Below are positions 19,701 to 27,722 of a stretch of 64,000 bases of DNA, piece by piece. A program made the position numbers and the translations under genes. Under the pieces are notes generated by a model. That model searched no databases and was not told the DNA's origin. It saw only the letters and a program-made list of their open reading frames with translations. This stretch comes from SAR202 cluster bacterium bin22 (GTDB taxonomy: Bacteria > Chloroflexota > Dehalococcoidia > Lucifugimonadales > UBA3495). The stretch is from positions 38,541 through 102,540 of the forward strand of contig MPMM01000012.1 in the NCBI GenBank assembly GCA_002238505.1, given 5' to 3'. Each line of letters begins with the position of its first letter. Positions within the stretch are counted from its first letter, which is position 1.

Positions 19701-19858
19701 TCAAGGCGCCGGAGGCCATCCAGATGGGGCTGGAAGCCATGTTCACCACGGTAGAGAACGAAGTGCAGAACAAATGCCCCGACTGCAACGGCAAGGTGAT
19801 TTACAAGGAGGGCTGCCTCTCCTGCGTCGACAACTACTGCGGCTGGAGCAAGTGCTGA
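16745..19858 (+). CDS. nrdJ: Class II (B12-dependent) ribonucleotide reductase with intein
   Basis: 1037 aa precursor, about 778 aa after splicing. The reductase has the active-site Cys117 in QLSACFVLP, the split catalytic NPC/GEQPL motif, the radical Cys570 in ESCNLGSINL, APTGTISIIADASSG, and a TSCPD-type C-terminus ending in Cys pairs (CPDCNGK, CLSC, CGWSKC). This matches adenosylcobalamin-dependent NrdJ, which needs no oxygen and no NrdB subunit. An intein sits exactly in front of the catalytic Cys (see the separate entry). No N-terminal ATP-cone is evident. It supplies dNTPs for replication alongside ThyX and Dcd. Confidence 0.95.
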   Translation: MNDTITNRKRIADAMTAAGIAQRINMGQAHTSENSVVVLKRRYLRKNNQGEAIEQPNHMYERVADNLAQAELFYNASEEDRRAVKGQFFDVMSRHDFLPNSPTLMNAGRELQQLSACFVLPVNDSIESIFTSAKDTAIIHKSGGGTGFSFSRIRPAGDRVGTTGGVASGPVSFIRVFDTATEVVKQGGTRRGANMGILDISHPDIREFIEAKNTGEFLQNFNISVGVSEDFIAAALAGEDYDLINPATREVTGKANAREIFDLIVDNAWATGDPGLVFLDRINRDNPNPQIGRIESTNPCVTGDTLVMTTEGPIPVRELVDVHFDALLHGAPYPSGPNGFFATGAKEVIQIVGTPNPGTPAITLTRDHLVRRISNGHTEWIPAGEIRPGDKLELNNHELAHQEDPRAIGQAAVEQARDRAPFWGNRLEDLLSHAVLAVNEHNSSEETSWDQRLPAQAATVLLDRTNANHVATKEILIRTSRSTELEAWLHQVSRWNEEAYNECAVKAVEIADGLSPTAFHAPRFTTVTAIVEAGTQEVYDVQIPGANAFDGNGFVLHNCGEQPLAPYESCNLGSINLARMVRYTETGAEIDYEKLEETTRIAVRMLDNVIDMNNYPLKEIEDMTRRTRRIGVGIMGFSDLLVQLGIRYDSEEGLQIAEDVMSAIQRMTHEASHELASERGTFPEWDHSLYNSGDNPRQMRNSAPVTIAPTGTISIIADASSGIEPLFALSYVRNVMDNTKLYEGYSYFEAVARHHGFYSAELMEQLSQKGTLQELEAPDWAKEIFRTSHDISPDWHVRMQAAFQKYTDNSVSKTINFPNEATREDVMEAYLRAYETGCKGITVYRDGSKENQVLSTGATGTAESDVDEDNVVLYARNRPRITSGKTERFHTGHGSMYITINDDEKGKPFEVFANLGKAGGCDSAQLEAICRLASMALRAGVCETEIISNLLGITCCPAWDNGIQIRSAPDAVARALINQATNQVEVKAPEAIQMGLEAMFTTVENEVQNKCPDCNGKVIYKEGCLSCVDNYCGWSKC
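17642..18418 (+). other. Intein within nrdJ
   Basis: 259 aa in-frame insertion between Pro299 and Cys559 of the precursor. It starts with Cys (block A CVTGDTLVMTTEGPIPV) and has block B with the conserved His (TLTRDHLV). It ends with block F/G (VYDVQIPGANAF, then FVLHN), followed by Cys +1 of the extein. No LAGLIDADG or HNH endonuclease motif is visible; a region of about 120 aa between the splicing blocks is of unknown type. Removal restores NPCGEQPLAPYESCNLG, a known intein insertion hot spot in ribonucleotide reductases. Confidence 0.95.
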
Positions 19859-19898
19859 CCACACCAAAAAAGAAGCCACGGACCAGGAGAAGCTTCCA

Positions 19899-20393
19899 AT
19901 GACAGGAAAAGGACTGCCCAACACTCCCCCGGACATCGAAGGCCCCAACGGCGACTTCAACCGTTACATGCAGGGCCTGAACCGGCCGATACCCGGCTAC
20001 GTTTACCTGGCAGCGCCCTACTACAGCGAAAACAAGAAGCTGATGGCGCTGAGACGCGAGGCAATCGCCAAAATGGCAAAGGCGATCATCGGACAGGGCA
20101 ACGCAGTATTTTCCCCAATAGCCTACACCGTGAAACTGGAGGAAGACGGGATCCACCACCCGGACGGATGGTACACCCTTGACATGAGCTTCCTGGCCGC
20201 GGCGGCCGGGGTTGTCCTGCTCTGCCTGCCCGGCTGGGAGGAGAGCAAGGGAGTCCTCACGGAACTGGGCTTCGCAAGAGGAAAAGCGACCCCGATCGCG
20301 GTAGTAGACCACAGGGAAATGGAAGAGGCCATCGGCGCCGACCAACTCGAGATGATGAGAACCATCTGGAATCAAACCAAAGGGTGCAGCTGA
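19899..20393 (+). CDS. DUF1937 protein (NDT/SLOG-like fold)
   Basis: 164 aa. It has the DUF1937 pattern: GYVYLAAPYYSENKKL, VFSPIAYT, a DMSFLAAAAGVVLLCLP segment, GWEESKGVLTELGFARGKAT. The fold is related to nucleoside 2-deoxyribosyltransferases, with the Glu of TELGFA at the position of their nucleophile. Its place between RNR and ThyX suggests handling or sensing of nucleotides. The substrate is unknown. Confidence 0.8.
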   Translation: MTGKGLPNTPPDIEGPNGDFNRYMQGLNRPIPGYVYLAAPYYSENKKLMALRREAIAKMAKAIIGQGNAVFSPIAYTVKLEEDGIHHPDGWYTLDMSFLAAAAGVVLLCLPGWEESKGVLTELGFARGKATPIAVVDHREMEEAIGADQLEMMRTIWNQTKGCS

Positions 20394-20933
20394 ATGACGG
20401 CGCCGCCGGCCAGAAGCGGCAAACAAGATGAAGCAAGGGCCGTAACGGACCTGCTCCGCAAGGGCCGGAACTACCGGGAGCTGAGGCTCGACCACCAGAT
20501 GAGGAAGGGGCGCGGGGACTTCCACGACCACCCCAACGCCCAGGCGGGATTCCACAACATACAGATAGCCATCGACAGATGGAGGAAAACCTGGAAGGCC
20601 CGAATGAAACTGCAGGGCAGGGAGGTTCACTCTACACCAGCCGCCGGGCCCTGGCAGAGCGAGTGCTCCGGCCCCTACAGGATGGAGGAGACCCGCAACG
20701 TCCGTTACCTGCGGGCCTGCCTGGAATACGCCTGGGCGAGGGAGAACAAATGGGACAGCAACGCGGCCCAGAAACGGGTGCAGGTCACCGCCTGCCGACT
20801 GCCCACGCTGAAAGCAGCAACGGAAGCACGAGACCGACGAAAAATGGCGCCGGAAACGGGAACGAAAACCGCCGCCGGTACCCCGCGAAGGAATGGAGAA
20901 ACCAATGACACAAAGCCGGCTGCCGGAAATTGA
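20394..20933 (+). CDS. Hypothetical basic protein
   Basis: 179 aa. The ATG directly abuts the stop of the DUF1937 gene, indicating translational coupling. Rich in Arg, Lys and Trp, with an internal segment HDHPNAQAGFHNIQ and a Lys/Thr/Pro-rich tail that overlaps the thyX start. No family recognised; it may bind nucleic acid given its charge. Confidence 0.65.
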   Translation: MTAPPARSGKQDEARAVTDLLRKGRNYRELRLDHQMRKGRGDFHDHPNAQAGFHNIQIAIDRWRKTWKARMKLQGREVHSTPAAGPWQSECSGPYRMEETRNVRYLRACLEYAWARENKWDSNAAQKRVQVTACRLPTLKAATEARDRRKMAPETGTKTAAGTPRRNGETNDTKPAAGN

Positions 20934-22320
20934 CAACCCGGTAACCCGGGTCTACGCGCTGAACCACAGGGAGACCACCGAAGAAGAAATAGCCGTAACC
21001 TTTGCAATGACCTCCCGCAACCCGGAAGCCTTCGACGCCATCGCCAGACAGGTGACCGCAACCAGGGCAGAGGAGTTCAACGAAAAGTGGGTGCTGGGGT
21101 ACGGCCACGCGTCAGTGGCAGAACACGCAGTCCTCCACATCGCGGTGGAAAACTTCTCCAGGCTCGCCGTGGACCGGCTGGAGGATAACCGGCTCGGCTC
21201 CTACACCGAAAAATCCTCCAGATACCAGGCCATCATCCCAGGAAACTTTCATACACCGGCCGAGCTGGCCGGGAAACCGCAGCTAATCGCCGCCTTCAAG
21301 GAGGCGGCAAACCAGCTGATGCAAAGCTACGAGACCATAACCGCCCAGTGCGTAACGCACCTGAAAACCACCACAGACAAAAATGCTGGCGAGACCGAAA
21401 GGGCTTTCACCAGCCGCCTGGAACGTATAGCCATGGACTCCAGCAGAGGCCTGCTGCCTGCGGCCACAACAACAAACGTAGGCCTAACCGCCAACGCCAG
21501 GACGATGGAACACGCCATCAGCAAGCTGCTGTCAGCGCCCCTCGACGAGGAGAGAGAGCTGGGACAGAAACTAAAGCAGGAAGCGCTCAAAATCTGCCCC
21601 TCGCTGGTTAAGTACGCCGAAGCCTCCGACTACCTGCAGAAGGACTTGAACCGACCGGTGCAGATGACCATCGGAGCATCGGCGCGAAACAAAAATAAGG
21701 GGCCGGCGGCCCGGGTAATACAGGACGACCGGGACGCCGAGGAAAGGCTCGCCGCCGCCTACCTTTTCCACCGACATAACACAAGCTACCAGCAGGCGAG
21801 GAACACCGCCCAGGCGCTCGGAGAAGAGGAAAGAGCAGAGCTGATCGCAAGCTACCTGAAGAGGATGGGGCCCCACGACCCGGGGCCCAGGGAGCTGGAA
21901 CAGATCCACTTCACACTGGAGCTGGCCATGGACTACGGAGCCCTGCGGGAGTTCCGGCGCCACCGGATCCAATCACTGCTGCCCCAGCAGCCCACCATCT
22001 CGCTGGGACGGACCATGCCGGACCTGATAGAGGAAGCCGGCGCAGCCGACGAGTTCGACGAGGCGCTGGAACAGGCCGCGAGGGCGCACCAGAAAATCGC
22101 CGAATACTGCCCGCCAGCGGCCGCCTACCTGGTAACCCACACGCACATCCAGCGGATGATCACCACGGTAAACCTGCGCGAGTGCTACCACCTGCTGCGA
22201 CTGAGGACATCGGAGAAAGCCCACGCTTCAATCAGGCGTCCGATAAAAGAGGCAACGGACAAACTGGCCAGCCTGCACCCCAGCCTTTTCCAGGAAGAAG
22301 TCTACCGAAGCCAGGGCTGA
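20905..22320 (+). CDS. thyX: FAD-dependent thymidylate synthase, long two-part form
   Basis: 471 aa from ATG 20905 (GGAG at good spacing); ATG 20893 is an alternative. Twice the length of classical ThyX. The N-terminal half has the ThyX helix pattern LGYGHASVAEHAVLHI and SYTEKSSRYQ, but lacks a full RHRxxS signature. The C-terminal half has FRRHRIQSLLPQQP with the RHRxxS motif and HIQRMITTVNLRECYHLLRLR. This duplicated architecture is known from some bacteria, including Chloroflexota. It methylates dUMP to dTMP using folate and FAD. It overlaps the preceding gene by 29 bp. Confidence 0.92.
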   Translation: MTQSRLPEIDNPVTRVYALNHRETTEEEIAVTFAMTSRNPEAFDAIARQVTATRAEEFNEKWVLGYGHASVAEHAVLHIAVENFSRLAVDRLEDNRLGSYTEKSSRYQAIIPGNFHTPAELAGKPQLIAAFKEAANQLMQSYETITAQCVTHLKTTTDKNAGETERAFTSRLERIAMDSSRGLLPAATTTNVGLTANARTMEHAISKLLSAPLDEERELGQKLKQEALKICPSLVKYAEASDYLQKDLNRPVQMTIGASARNKNKGPAARVIQDDRDAEERLAAAYLFHRHNTSYQQARNTAQALGEEERAELIASYLKRMGPHDPGPRELEQIHFTLELAMDYGALREFRRHRIQSLLPQQPTISLGRTMPDLIEEAGAADEFDEALEQAARAHQKIAEYCPPAAAYLVTHTHIQRMITTVNLRECYHLLRLRTSEKAHASIRRPIKEATDKLASLHPSLFQEEVYRSQG

Positions 22321-22387
22321 GAGGACATATACCATGTTGGAAAAGACAGGCCGGACGCCCCATGAAGATACTCCAACCGGAGGACTG

Positions 22388-22942
22388 ATGCTGAGCGACC
22401 AGACGATAAAAAAGCTGATCGACGATGGCGAGATCAAAATAAGCGGCTTCACCGAGCGCGACCTGCAAGCCGCCAGCGTGGAGCTCCACCTGGCAGGCCA
22501 GCTGAGAACATTCGACGAGACACCGTCACGGATCGTGGACGTAGAGGAAGGAACCAACGTACCCACCACAGAGGTCGACATAGGACCGGAAGGATACCTC
22601 CTCCTTCCAGGAGACTTCGTACTGGGCAGCACGATGGAGATCATAAGCCTGCCGGACTACATTGTCGGCAGGATAGAAGGCAAAAGCACCCTGGGCCGGG
22701 TGGCGCTGGCAATACACGCGACGGCCGGATTCATAGACCCAGGGTTCAGCGGAGATCTAACGCTGGAAATAAGCAACCTGGCCAGGCACATCATAAGGCT
22801 CCGGCCAGGTATGAAGATCGGGCAGATGGCGCTGATGATGATGGACAAGCCAGCCCGGCGGCCCTATGGCCATCCGGAACTCGGAAGCCATTACCAGAAC
22901 CAGCGGGGGCCCACCAACGCCAGGCTTTCAGGACAGCCCTAG
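22388..22942 (+). CDS. dcd: dCTP deaminase / dUTPase family protein
   Basis: 184 aa from ATG 22388, chosen because homologs begin with MLSDxxIxxxI and GGAGG lies 4 bp upstream; ATG 22334 would add 18 residues. Family features: QAASVELHLAG, RIEGKSTLGRVALAIHATAG (trimeric dUTPase-fold active-site segment), FIDPGFSGDLTLEI, and GMKIGQMAL. It converts dCTP to dUTP, or to dUMP if bifunctional, feeding ThyX. The C-terminus ends with SHYQNQRGPTNARL. Its stop overlaps the convergent RHH gene stop. Confidence 0.92.
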   Translation: MLSDQTIKKLIDDGEIKISGFTERDLQAASVELHLAGQLRTFDETPSRIVDVEEGTNVPTTEVDIGPEGYLLLPGDFVLGSTMEIISLPDYIVGRIEGKSTLGRVALAIHATAGFIDPGFSGDLTLEISNLARHIIRLRPGMKIGQMALMMMDKPARRPYGHPELGSHYQNQRGPTNARLSGQP

Positions 22943-23259
22943 TCATCGAGGGCGAGCTCCTTCTCAAGCAGCTCAATAGCCTGGTCCACCAGGTCGGAAA
23001 CGCTACGCTCGGTGATGTAATTCGCGCGACGGAGAAAGGCCTGACGCTCGGCCAATATATGAATGGTCGTCTTGACCTTGCCGTTAGCGCGGGGCTTGGC
23101 AACCACGTTGGACCATCTGGACTCGGCCGCATCCGAAGAACCAGAACCGTTCTCCGGAGGAGAATCCGCCAGCTGTCGGCTGACGTCGCGCTCGCGGGCA
23201 GCCTCGATGTGCGAGCGACCCGAAAGGGGCACGGAGGGCTTTGAAGACTGGGAACTCAT
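22939..23259 (-). CDS. Ribbon-helix-helix partner of ParA
   Basis: 106 aa from the ATG at 23257-23259, 7 bp after GAGGT on its strand. The first 60 residues are Ser/Arg-rich and probably flexible. The last 45 form a ribbon-helix-helix: strand KVKTTIHILAE, helix RQAFLRRANYI, turn TERSVSDLV, helix DQAIELLEKEL. Small RHH proteins beside ParA bind centromere repeats, stimulate the ATPase through a flexible N-terminus, and repress the operon. It lies 10 bp downstream of parA on the minus strand. Confidence 0.82.
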   Translation of the reverse strand: MSSQSSKPSVPLSGRSHIEAARERDVSRQLADSPPENGSGSSDAAESRWSNVVAKPRANGKVKTTIHILAERQAFLRRANYITERSVSDLVDQAIELLEKELALDD

Positions 23260-23269
23260 AAACATCACC

Positions 23270-23935
23270 TCAAACTGCGGCCGCAAGCCGCGATTCAACG
23301 AGAGTACCAAGGGTTTCATCCAACCAGGACCACAGGCGGCCCACCTGAGCCGCAGCGCGGGACTCAGGAGCGTATTCACACACCCCGTAACCCCATTCGG
23401 ACGACTCGTGGAAAAGTACCCAGCGGGAGACCATGACCGGACAGATCTTGAACTCGCCGGCGAAAAGGTCCTCCAGCAGGGACCGCGCCCGCTTGCTGCT
23501 GACCGCAACGTGGTTGACGACAAAATAAAGTGGCCACGAGCGTCGCTGGCCAAGAAAGCCGAGAGAGGTATTCACCGTCCGGTCCTGCGGGCTGGCAGAG
23601 ATAGGAGCAAGCATAAGGTCCATGCGGTCCATATACTCACGCACCCGGTCGGAGTTAAAGCCCGGGAAATCGCAGAAGACGATGTCGTAGGAATCCAAGG
23701 ATCCGTCAAACATCTCCCGCTCCGGCGCACGACTGACGTCCTTGACCTCCAGGTCCCAGGTAGAAAGCTCCCGCTGGGAACGCCAGAGGAAATGATCACG
23801 GGACGACAGCTCCGGGTCGAGATCGACGACACAGACCTTGAGCCCGGCGGCCAGCGCCCGCTCCGCCATCTGAAAGCAGAGAATAGTCTTGCCGGTCCCG
23901 CCCTTGAACCCCACAAACCCAACGAACAGAGACAT
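23270..23935 (-). CDS. parA: ParA-family partition ATPase
   Basis: 221 aa. Deviant Walker A KGGTGKT at residues 11-17, Walker A' VVDLDPELSS near 36 and Walker B IVFCDFPG near 86. It has no N-terminal HTH, so it is the small (type Ib) ParA kind that leaves DNA binding to its partner. A G-rich ribosome site lies 8 bp before the ATG. It segregates a low-copy replicon together with the RHH protein, which argues that the window belongs to an extrachromosomal or formerly extrachromosomal element. Confidence 0.92.
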   Translation of the reverse strand: MSLFVGFVGFKGGTGKTILCFQMAERALAAGLKVCVVDLDPELSSRDHFLWRSQRELSTWDLEVKDVSRAPEREMFDGSLDSYDIVFCDFPGFNSDRVREYMDRMDLMLAPISASPQDRTVNTSLGFLGQRRSWPLYFVVNHVAVSSKRARSLLEDLFAGEFKICPVMVSRWVLFHESSEWGYGVCEYAPESRAAAQVGRLWSWLDETLGTLVESRLAAAV

Positions 23936-24256
23936 AACTGCAACCCCCCCAAATCGACGACAGGCCGTGACGGCTCGCCGCCAGGATGTTAGAGAACCTT
24001 AACAGAAGAACGGTGGGCGGGTAAAGCAGTTTTCCGGCAAGTCTCCACGACTTGCAACAGGAGAGCGGCCAGGACGGGAAGTCACCCGGGCGCTTTGCCA
24101 TCATACCATCCTGACACCAGGACGCCGTGAAGCCTGGCCGGCGAGAAACAGCGGCCAACAGGGCCACCAAACCCCGTGGGGAAGAGCCTCGCGCCAGAGC
24201 AGCGAGGCCGGAAGGTAAGCGGAAGAACGCGCAACCTGCTCAACGAGGTGTGGAAA
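23936..24256. promoter_or_regulatory. Divergent parA control region with palindromes
   Basis: This 321-bp gene-free region separates parA (minus) from the next + gene. It holds a perfect 7-5-7 inverted repeat, GCAAGTC-tccac-GACTTGC at 24037-24055, an 11-bp palindrome GCCGTGACGGC at 23964-23974, and a weaker 5-bp pair at 24109-24122. Such sites upstream of a parA/RHH operon are the usual location of operator or centromere (parS). No tandem iterons and no clear -35/-10 pair are visible. Confidence 0.5.
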
Positions 24257-24688
24257 ATGAAAAGCCAGAACTGGATCCAGGTTCAACCCGGAATAGTGGA
24301 ATACATCGGGCCCGACTTCGACGCTACGCTCTACAAGAGCGACCAGTACCATCCCGACGGAGAACTGGCTCGGCGACCGTCACAGCTGCCCTCAGCAAGG
24401 GGATGGTGCTGCATCGGAGACCTGCCCCGCTCGCCGATCCGCGGCATCAGGAACTTCAAGACCCTGGAAGAGGGGGAGCACGCCCTGGAAGAGACCTTCA
24501 ACCGTTACCGGGCTACGATGTCGGAAAGCGGAATGACCACAGCGGAAATAAAAGCCGGACTTGAGGCCAACCGGAAGGCCGAGGACGCAAAGTACCTGGA
24601 CCAGGTGCAAAGAGAGCTGCACGTTCAGGGAAGCCGGCGCAGAGCACCCGGCCGTACGACCAACCTGGCCCTGAAGGTTGGGTCTTAA
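24257..24688 (+). CDS. Hypothetical protein
   Basis: 143 aa from ATG 24257, behind GAGGTG; the frame is open upstream, but that part lacks coding character. It contains VEYIGPDFDATLYKSDQYHP near the start and an amphipathic, Glu/Ala/Lys-rich second half with an IKAGLEANRKAEDAKYLDQV helix. No family recognised. It lies just upstream of the lipoprotein peptidase gene. Confidence 0.65.
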   Translation: MKSQNWIQVQPGIVEYIGPDFDATLYKSDQYHPDGELARRPSQLPSARGWCCIGDLPRSPIRGIRNFKTLEEGEHALEETFNRYRATMSESGMTTAEIKAGLEANRKAEDAKYLDQVQRELHVQGSRRRAPGRTTNLALKVGS

Positions 24689-24689
24689 C

Positions 24690-26360
24690 ATGAAAAATAG
24701 GCGAACAACCACCATTCTGCTGGCCGCCCTGCTGACAGCGGCTGTCGCGCAGGCCGCTTGCATAACCATAAATACCGGCCAGGATAACAACAACCCAGAT
24801 CACCTGGAGACGCCGACGCAGACCAGCCTGAAGAGCCCTCCCCCACAGCAGGAAGCCACCGAACCGGAGACCCCACAGGGTTATGACCGGACCGTCAGCC
24901 GACTCACGACGGCCGTAGACAGGGCCGAAAGCGGCGATTGCCAGGGCGCCATCGACGCAGCGAGAGACCACATCGCAAGGCTCAAGCTTGGACACGGCTA
25001 CGCCGCAGAATCCTCAAGAAGCCACGAACTCATCGGATACTGCCAGGCCCTCGCGGGAGAGACCAAGGCCGCACTCACGAGCATGCACCACGCCGTCTGG
25101 CACGCCGACAAAAGCGGAGCTAACCCGAAACGGACCGAGAAGCTGCGCCAGCGAATGAACGACCTGAGATCCGAAGCCTTTGCCTCGAGCGAAAGATTCG
25201 AGTGGCAACTTCCAGAGCATATCGCCACCAATCCACGGATCGCGGAGCACAGCCACAGCCACACCGCTGAAGAAAGGCAGCAAGATACGACGAAACCGGA
25301 CAGCGACGGCTGGGCGCCGGGCACGGCAACCATAATCAGGCCGCTTCAGCTGCCGTGGACCGGGCGGGAGCTCAACGCCCTGCAAAGAGAAACAGTAGAC
25401 ATCGTAACCGGGCTGGAAAGCCGGCATGACAACGAAGAGCCGGGAGGCATAGCGTCAATGCCCTTCCTGCAGACCTGGCAACCGGAGGACCGCAGCGCGG
25501 TCAAAACCCTCGCGCAGCTATACCACAGGAGTCCGGAGGACCTGAAAGAGGTCCTGGACCACCCCACGTTCCAGGACACGGGCATATCCGATGCATGGAC
25601 CCCGGTAATAGCGGCAGCGTACGCGGCATCCAGACACGAGCCGGCCCGCCTCCACGAAATGCTGAAGCCGGAGAATACGACGGTTGAAAGCACGACAATC
25701 GAAACAGCGCACAGCGGCCGGATAACCCTGCACATAGTGAGACCCTACGGCCGGGGACGCAGCGAGACCATGGAGTACCTCAAGAAAGCCGTGGCCCACA
25801 ACGAGCTGGTCAACCAGGAGCCCCTGCCGGACCAGACAGTAATACTGGTCATGGGAGACACCGGTCACCCAACGGTGGGAGGAATAAATTACGACACGGC
25901 GACCGTGATCAACCGGAGATACGACGAGCAGGGAGCTGTACACCAGCCCGACCGGGCGGAACTGAAAAGAATACTCTTCCACGAAATCGCCCACCATTAC
26001 TGGCACGGCGCCGAGGTCTGGCTGGCCGAAGGAATGGCTGAACTGATCGCCGGGTCCGAGCAGCACGGCACTTTCTGGAAAGAGGCCGCGAGCTGCGCCG
26101 AAGAAATGCCCCTGGCCCAAAGGCCCAGGTACAACGCAACAACCCAGTGCCACTATCGGCTCGGAACCGCGTTGCTGGCAAAGATCAGAGATCAGGCCGG
26201 AGCCCAGCCCTTCTACGACGGAATGAAAAGAATACGGGCCCACGACCCCCAGAGCGCGATAGGAGCCCTCATCGCGGAATTTCCCGAAATCAAAAACCAC
26301 GCTGACACCCTCCAATGGTACTATGGCCTGCCAGCAGATAAAGGAGATTCCCAGCCATGA
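24690..26360 (+). CDS. Zincin metallopeptidase-like lipoprotein
   Basis: 556 aa from ATG 24690. Signal peptide MKNRRTTTILLAALLTAAV ends in AQAAC, a lipobox, so it is exported and lipid-anchored. Residues 65-160 look like TPR-type helices (ESGDCQGAIDAARDHI, ELIGYCQALAGETKAAL). Near residue 430 is the zinc site LFHEIAHHYWHG, followed after 8-10 residues by LAEGMAELIAG, giving the HExxH plus downstream Glu of gluzincins such as the peptidase MA-like group. It is probably a cell-surface protease; the substrate is unknown. It overlaps the next gene by ATGA. Confidence 0.8.
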   Translation: MKNRRTTTILLAALLTAAVAQAACITINTGQDNNNPDHLETPTQTSLKSPPPQQEATEPETPQGYDRTVSRLTTAVDRAESGDCQGAIDAARDHIARLKLGHGYAAESSRSHELIGYCQALAGETKAALTSMHHAVWHADKSGANPKRTEKLRQRMNDLRSEAFASSERFEWQLPEHIATNPRIAEHSHSHTAEERQQDTTKPDSDGWAPGTATIIRPLQLPWTGRELNALQRETVDIVTGLESRHDNEEPGGIASMPFLQTWQPEDRSAVKTLAQLYHRSPEDLKEVLDHPTFQDTGISDAWTPVIAAAYAASRHEPARLHEMLKPENTTVESTTIETAHSGRITLHIVRPYGRGRSETMEYLKKAVAHNELVNQEPLPDQTVILVMGDTGHPTVGGINYDTATVINRRYDEQGAVHQPDRAELKRILFHEIAHHYWHGAEVWLAEGMAELIAGSEQHGTFWKEAASCAEEMPLAQRPRYNATTQCHYRLGTALLAKIRDQAGAQPFYDGMKRIRAHDPQSAIGALIAEFPEIKNHADTLQWYYGLPADKGDSQP

Positions 26361-26863
26361 CAGAAAACTCGCCCAACCAACACCAGATTTACATCGCAAG
26401 CAGCAGCCGCAATCGGCGCCTGACAGAGCTGACGAAAAGCCTGAGAGAGAACGGACACACCGTCTTCAACTTCACCGAGGAGAATCAGCCAGGGGCCTGG
26501 GCGCAGCTGAACAGCAACGGGCAGGGAGAACACGGCCGAAGCATCGACTTTGAGCAAGTGATTCAAATGCTCGAAGACCAGGACAGCGTCAAAACATTCG
26601 AACGGGACATGACCGCGCTAAAAGAAGCCACAGCGGTCATCTGCGTGCTGCCCTGCAGCCGGTCCGCCCACCTGGAACTCGGATACGCCATCGCCACCGG
26701 AAAGAGGACGGTGATCCTGTACGAGGACCCCGAAGAACCGGACCTGATGCACCGGGCGGCGGCATACCTGGTCAGAACGATCAAAGGCGTACACCAGGCC
26801 CTCGAAGACCGGGCCGGCGAGAACCTGGACCCAACCGGACCCCCGCGCTACATAAAATGCTGA
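26357..26863 (+). CDS. Nucleoside 2-deoxyribosyltransferase-like protein
   Basis: 168 aa. IYIASSSRNRRLTELTKSL near the start, ERDMTALKEATAVICVLPC in the middle, then SAHLELGYAIATGKRTVILY. The Glu in LELGYA within h-E-L-G-x-A-xx-GK is the NDT-superfamily nucleophile position. Members cleave or transfer deoxyribose of nucleosides, and related folds are nucleotide sensors. The ATG overlaps the metallopeptidase stop (ATGA), so both are cotranscribed, though their roles differ. Confidence 0.78.
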   Translation: MTENSPNQHQIYIASSSRNRRLTELTKSLRENGHTVFNFTEENQPGAWAQLNSNGQGEHGRSIDFEQVIQMLEDQDSVKTFERDMTALKEATAVICVLPCSRSAHLELGYAIATGKRTVILYEDPEEPDLMHRAAAYLVRTIKGVHQALEDRAGENLDPTGPPRYIKC

Positions 26864-26892
26864 GACCAGCGACCGAAAAGGAAAACTGAACT

Positions 26893-27465
26893 ATGAACCA
26901 GAAGTCACAGGAACCCGAGGAAAAGGAGGGTCAGGCCGTGCTCTATTCGATAGGCCACTCCAACCACACAGCCGCGGGCTTCCTCAACATGCTGAACCAG
27001 CACGGGATCGCCAGGGTAATCGACGTAAGAAGCCACCCGAAATCCAACTACGTGCCCCACTTCAACCGAAAAGAGCTGGAGACCTTCCTGACCGGAAAGG
27101 GCATCGACTACCAGTATGAGGGACAAAACCTGGGCGGGAGGCCCACGACGGAGCGGCTGTACCGCAACGGGGTGGCCGACTACGGACTGATGGCCCAGGA
27201 GACTCCGTTCATCACCACGCTGAACCAGATCCTGCTCAGCGCAGCTGACCAACTAACCGCATTCATGTGCACAGAAAAGGATCCGGAAAAATGCCACAGA
27301 AGCCTGCTCATCGCGGAGAAGCTCCGGATACTCGGACACGAAACCGTCCACATAAAACCGAGGAAGGTAACTGTCCGACACTCCGACCTGGTGCAGACCC
27401 TGACCGCCAAGCTAGGCGAAAAAGCACTGGAGACCCAGGGCCGAGCCATAGCCTACCGAAGATAA
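26893..27465 (+). CDS. DUF488 family protein
   Basis: 190 aa. YSIGHSNHTAAGFLNML at the N-terminus, VIDVRSHPKS, HFNRKELETFL, GGRP, and MCTEKDPEKCHRSLLIAE near 125 are the DUF488 signatures, including its conserved Cys and His residues. Biochemical function is unknown; the family is widespread on chromosomes and mobile elements. The first 15 residues precede the conserved domain, and an internal start at a GTG before LYSIGHS is possible. Confidence 0.85.
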   Translation: MNQKSQEPEEKEGQAVLYSIGHSNHTAAGFLNMLNQHGIARVIDVRSHPKSNYVPHFNRKELETFLTGKGIDYQYEGQNLGGRPTTERLYRNGVADYGLMAQETPFITTLNQILLSAADQLTAFMCTEKDPEKCHRSLLIAEKLRILGHETVHIKPRKVTVRHSDLVQTLTAKLGEKALETQGRAIAYRR

Positions 27466-27476
27466 GGCGGTGGAAC

Positions 27477-27722
27477 ATGCAACACACACCCCAGCCTGAA
27501 GAGGAAAAGTGGGCCATCTGGACCAATCCGGTAACCGGCGAAAGAGGCGCAGGAACCTGGCCCGACCTCAAGGCAGAGCTGGCCTCTCGACCTACAACCC
27601 AGAGGGCAAAAATAATCCACAGCCTGAGGTGGAGCCTGTACCAGCCAACCAACCACCCATTACACCGGGCTCTGCAGGAGACCAAGAGAGGCGACGCCAG
27701 TGAATACCCGAACCAAAACTGA
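27477..27722 (+). CDS. Small hypothetical protein
   Basis: 81 aa from ATG 27477, 12 bp after the DUF488 stop. It contains WAIWTNPVTGERGAGTWPDL and IHSLRWSLYQPTNHPLH. It overlaps the start of the next lipoprotein gene by 23 bp. No family recognised. Confidence 0.6.
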   Translation: MQHTPQPEEEKWAIWTNPVTGERGAGTWPDLKAELASRPTTQRAKIIHSLRWSLYQPTNHPLHRALQETKRGDASEYPNQN

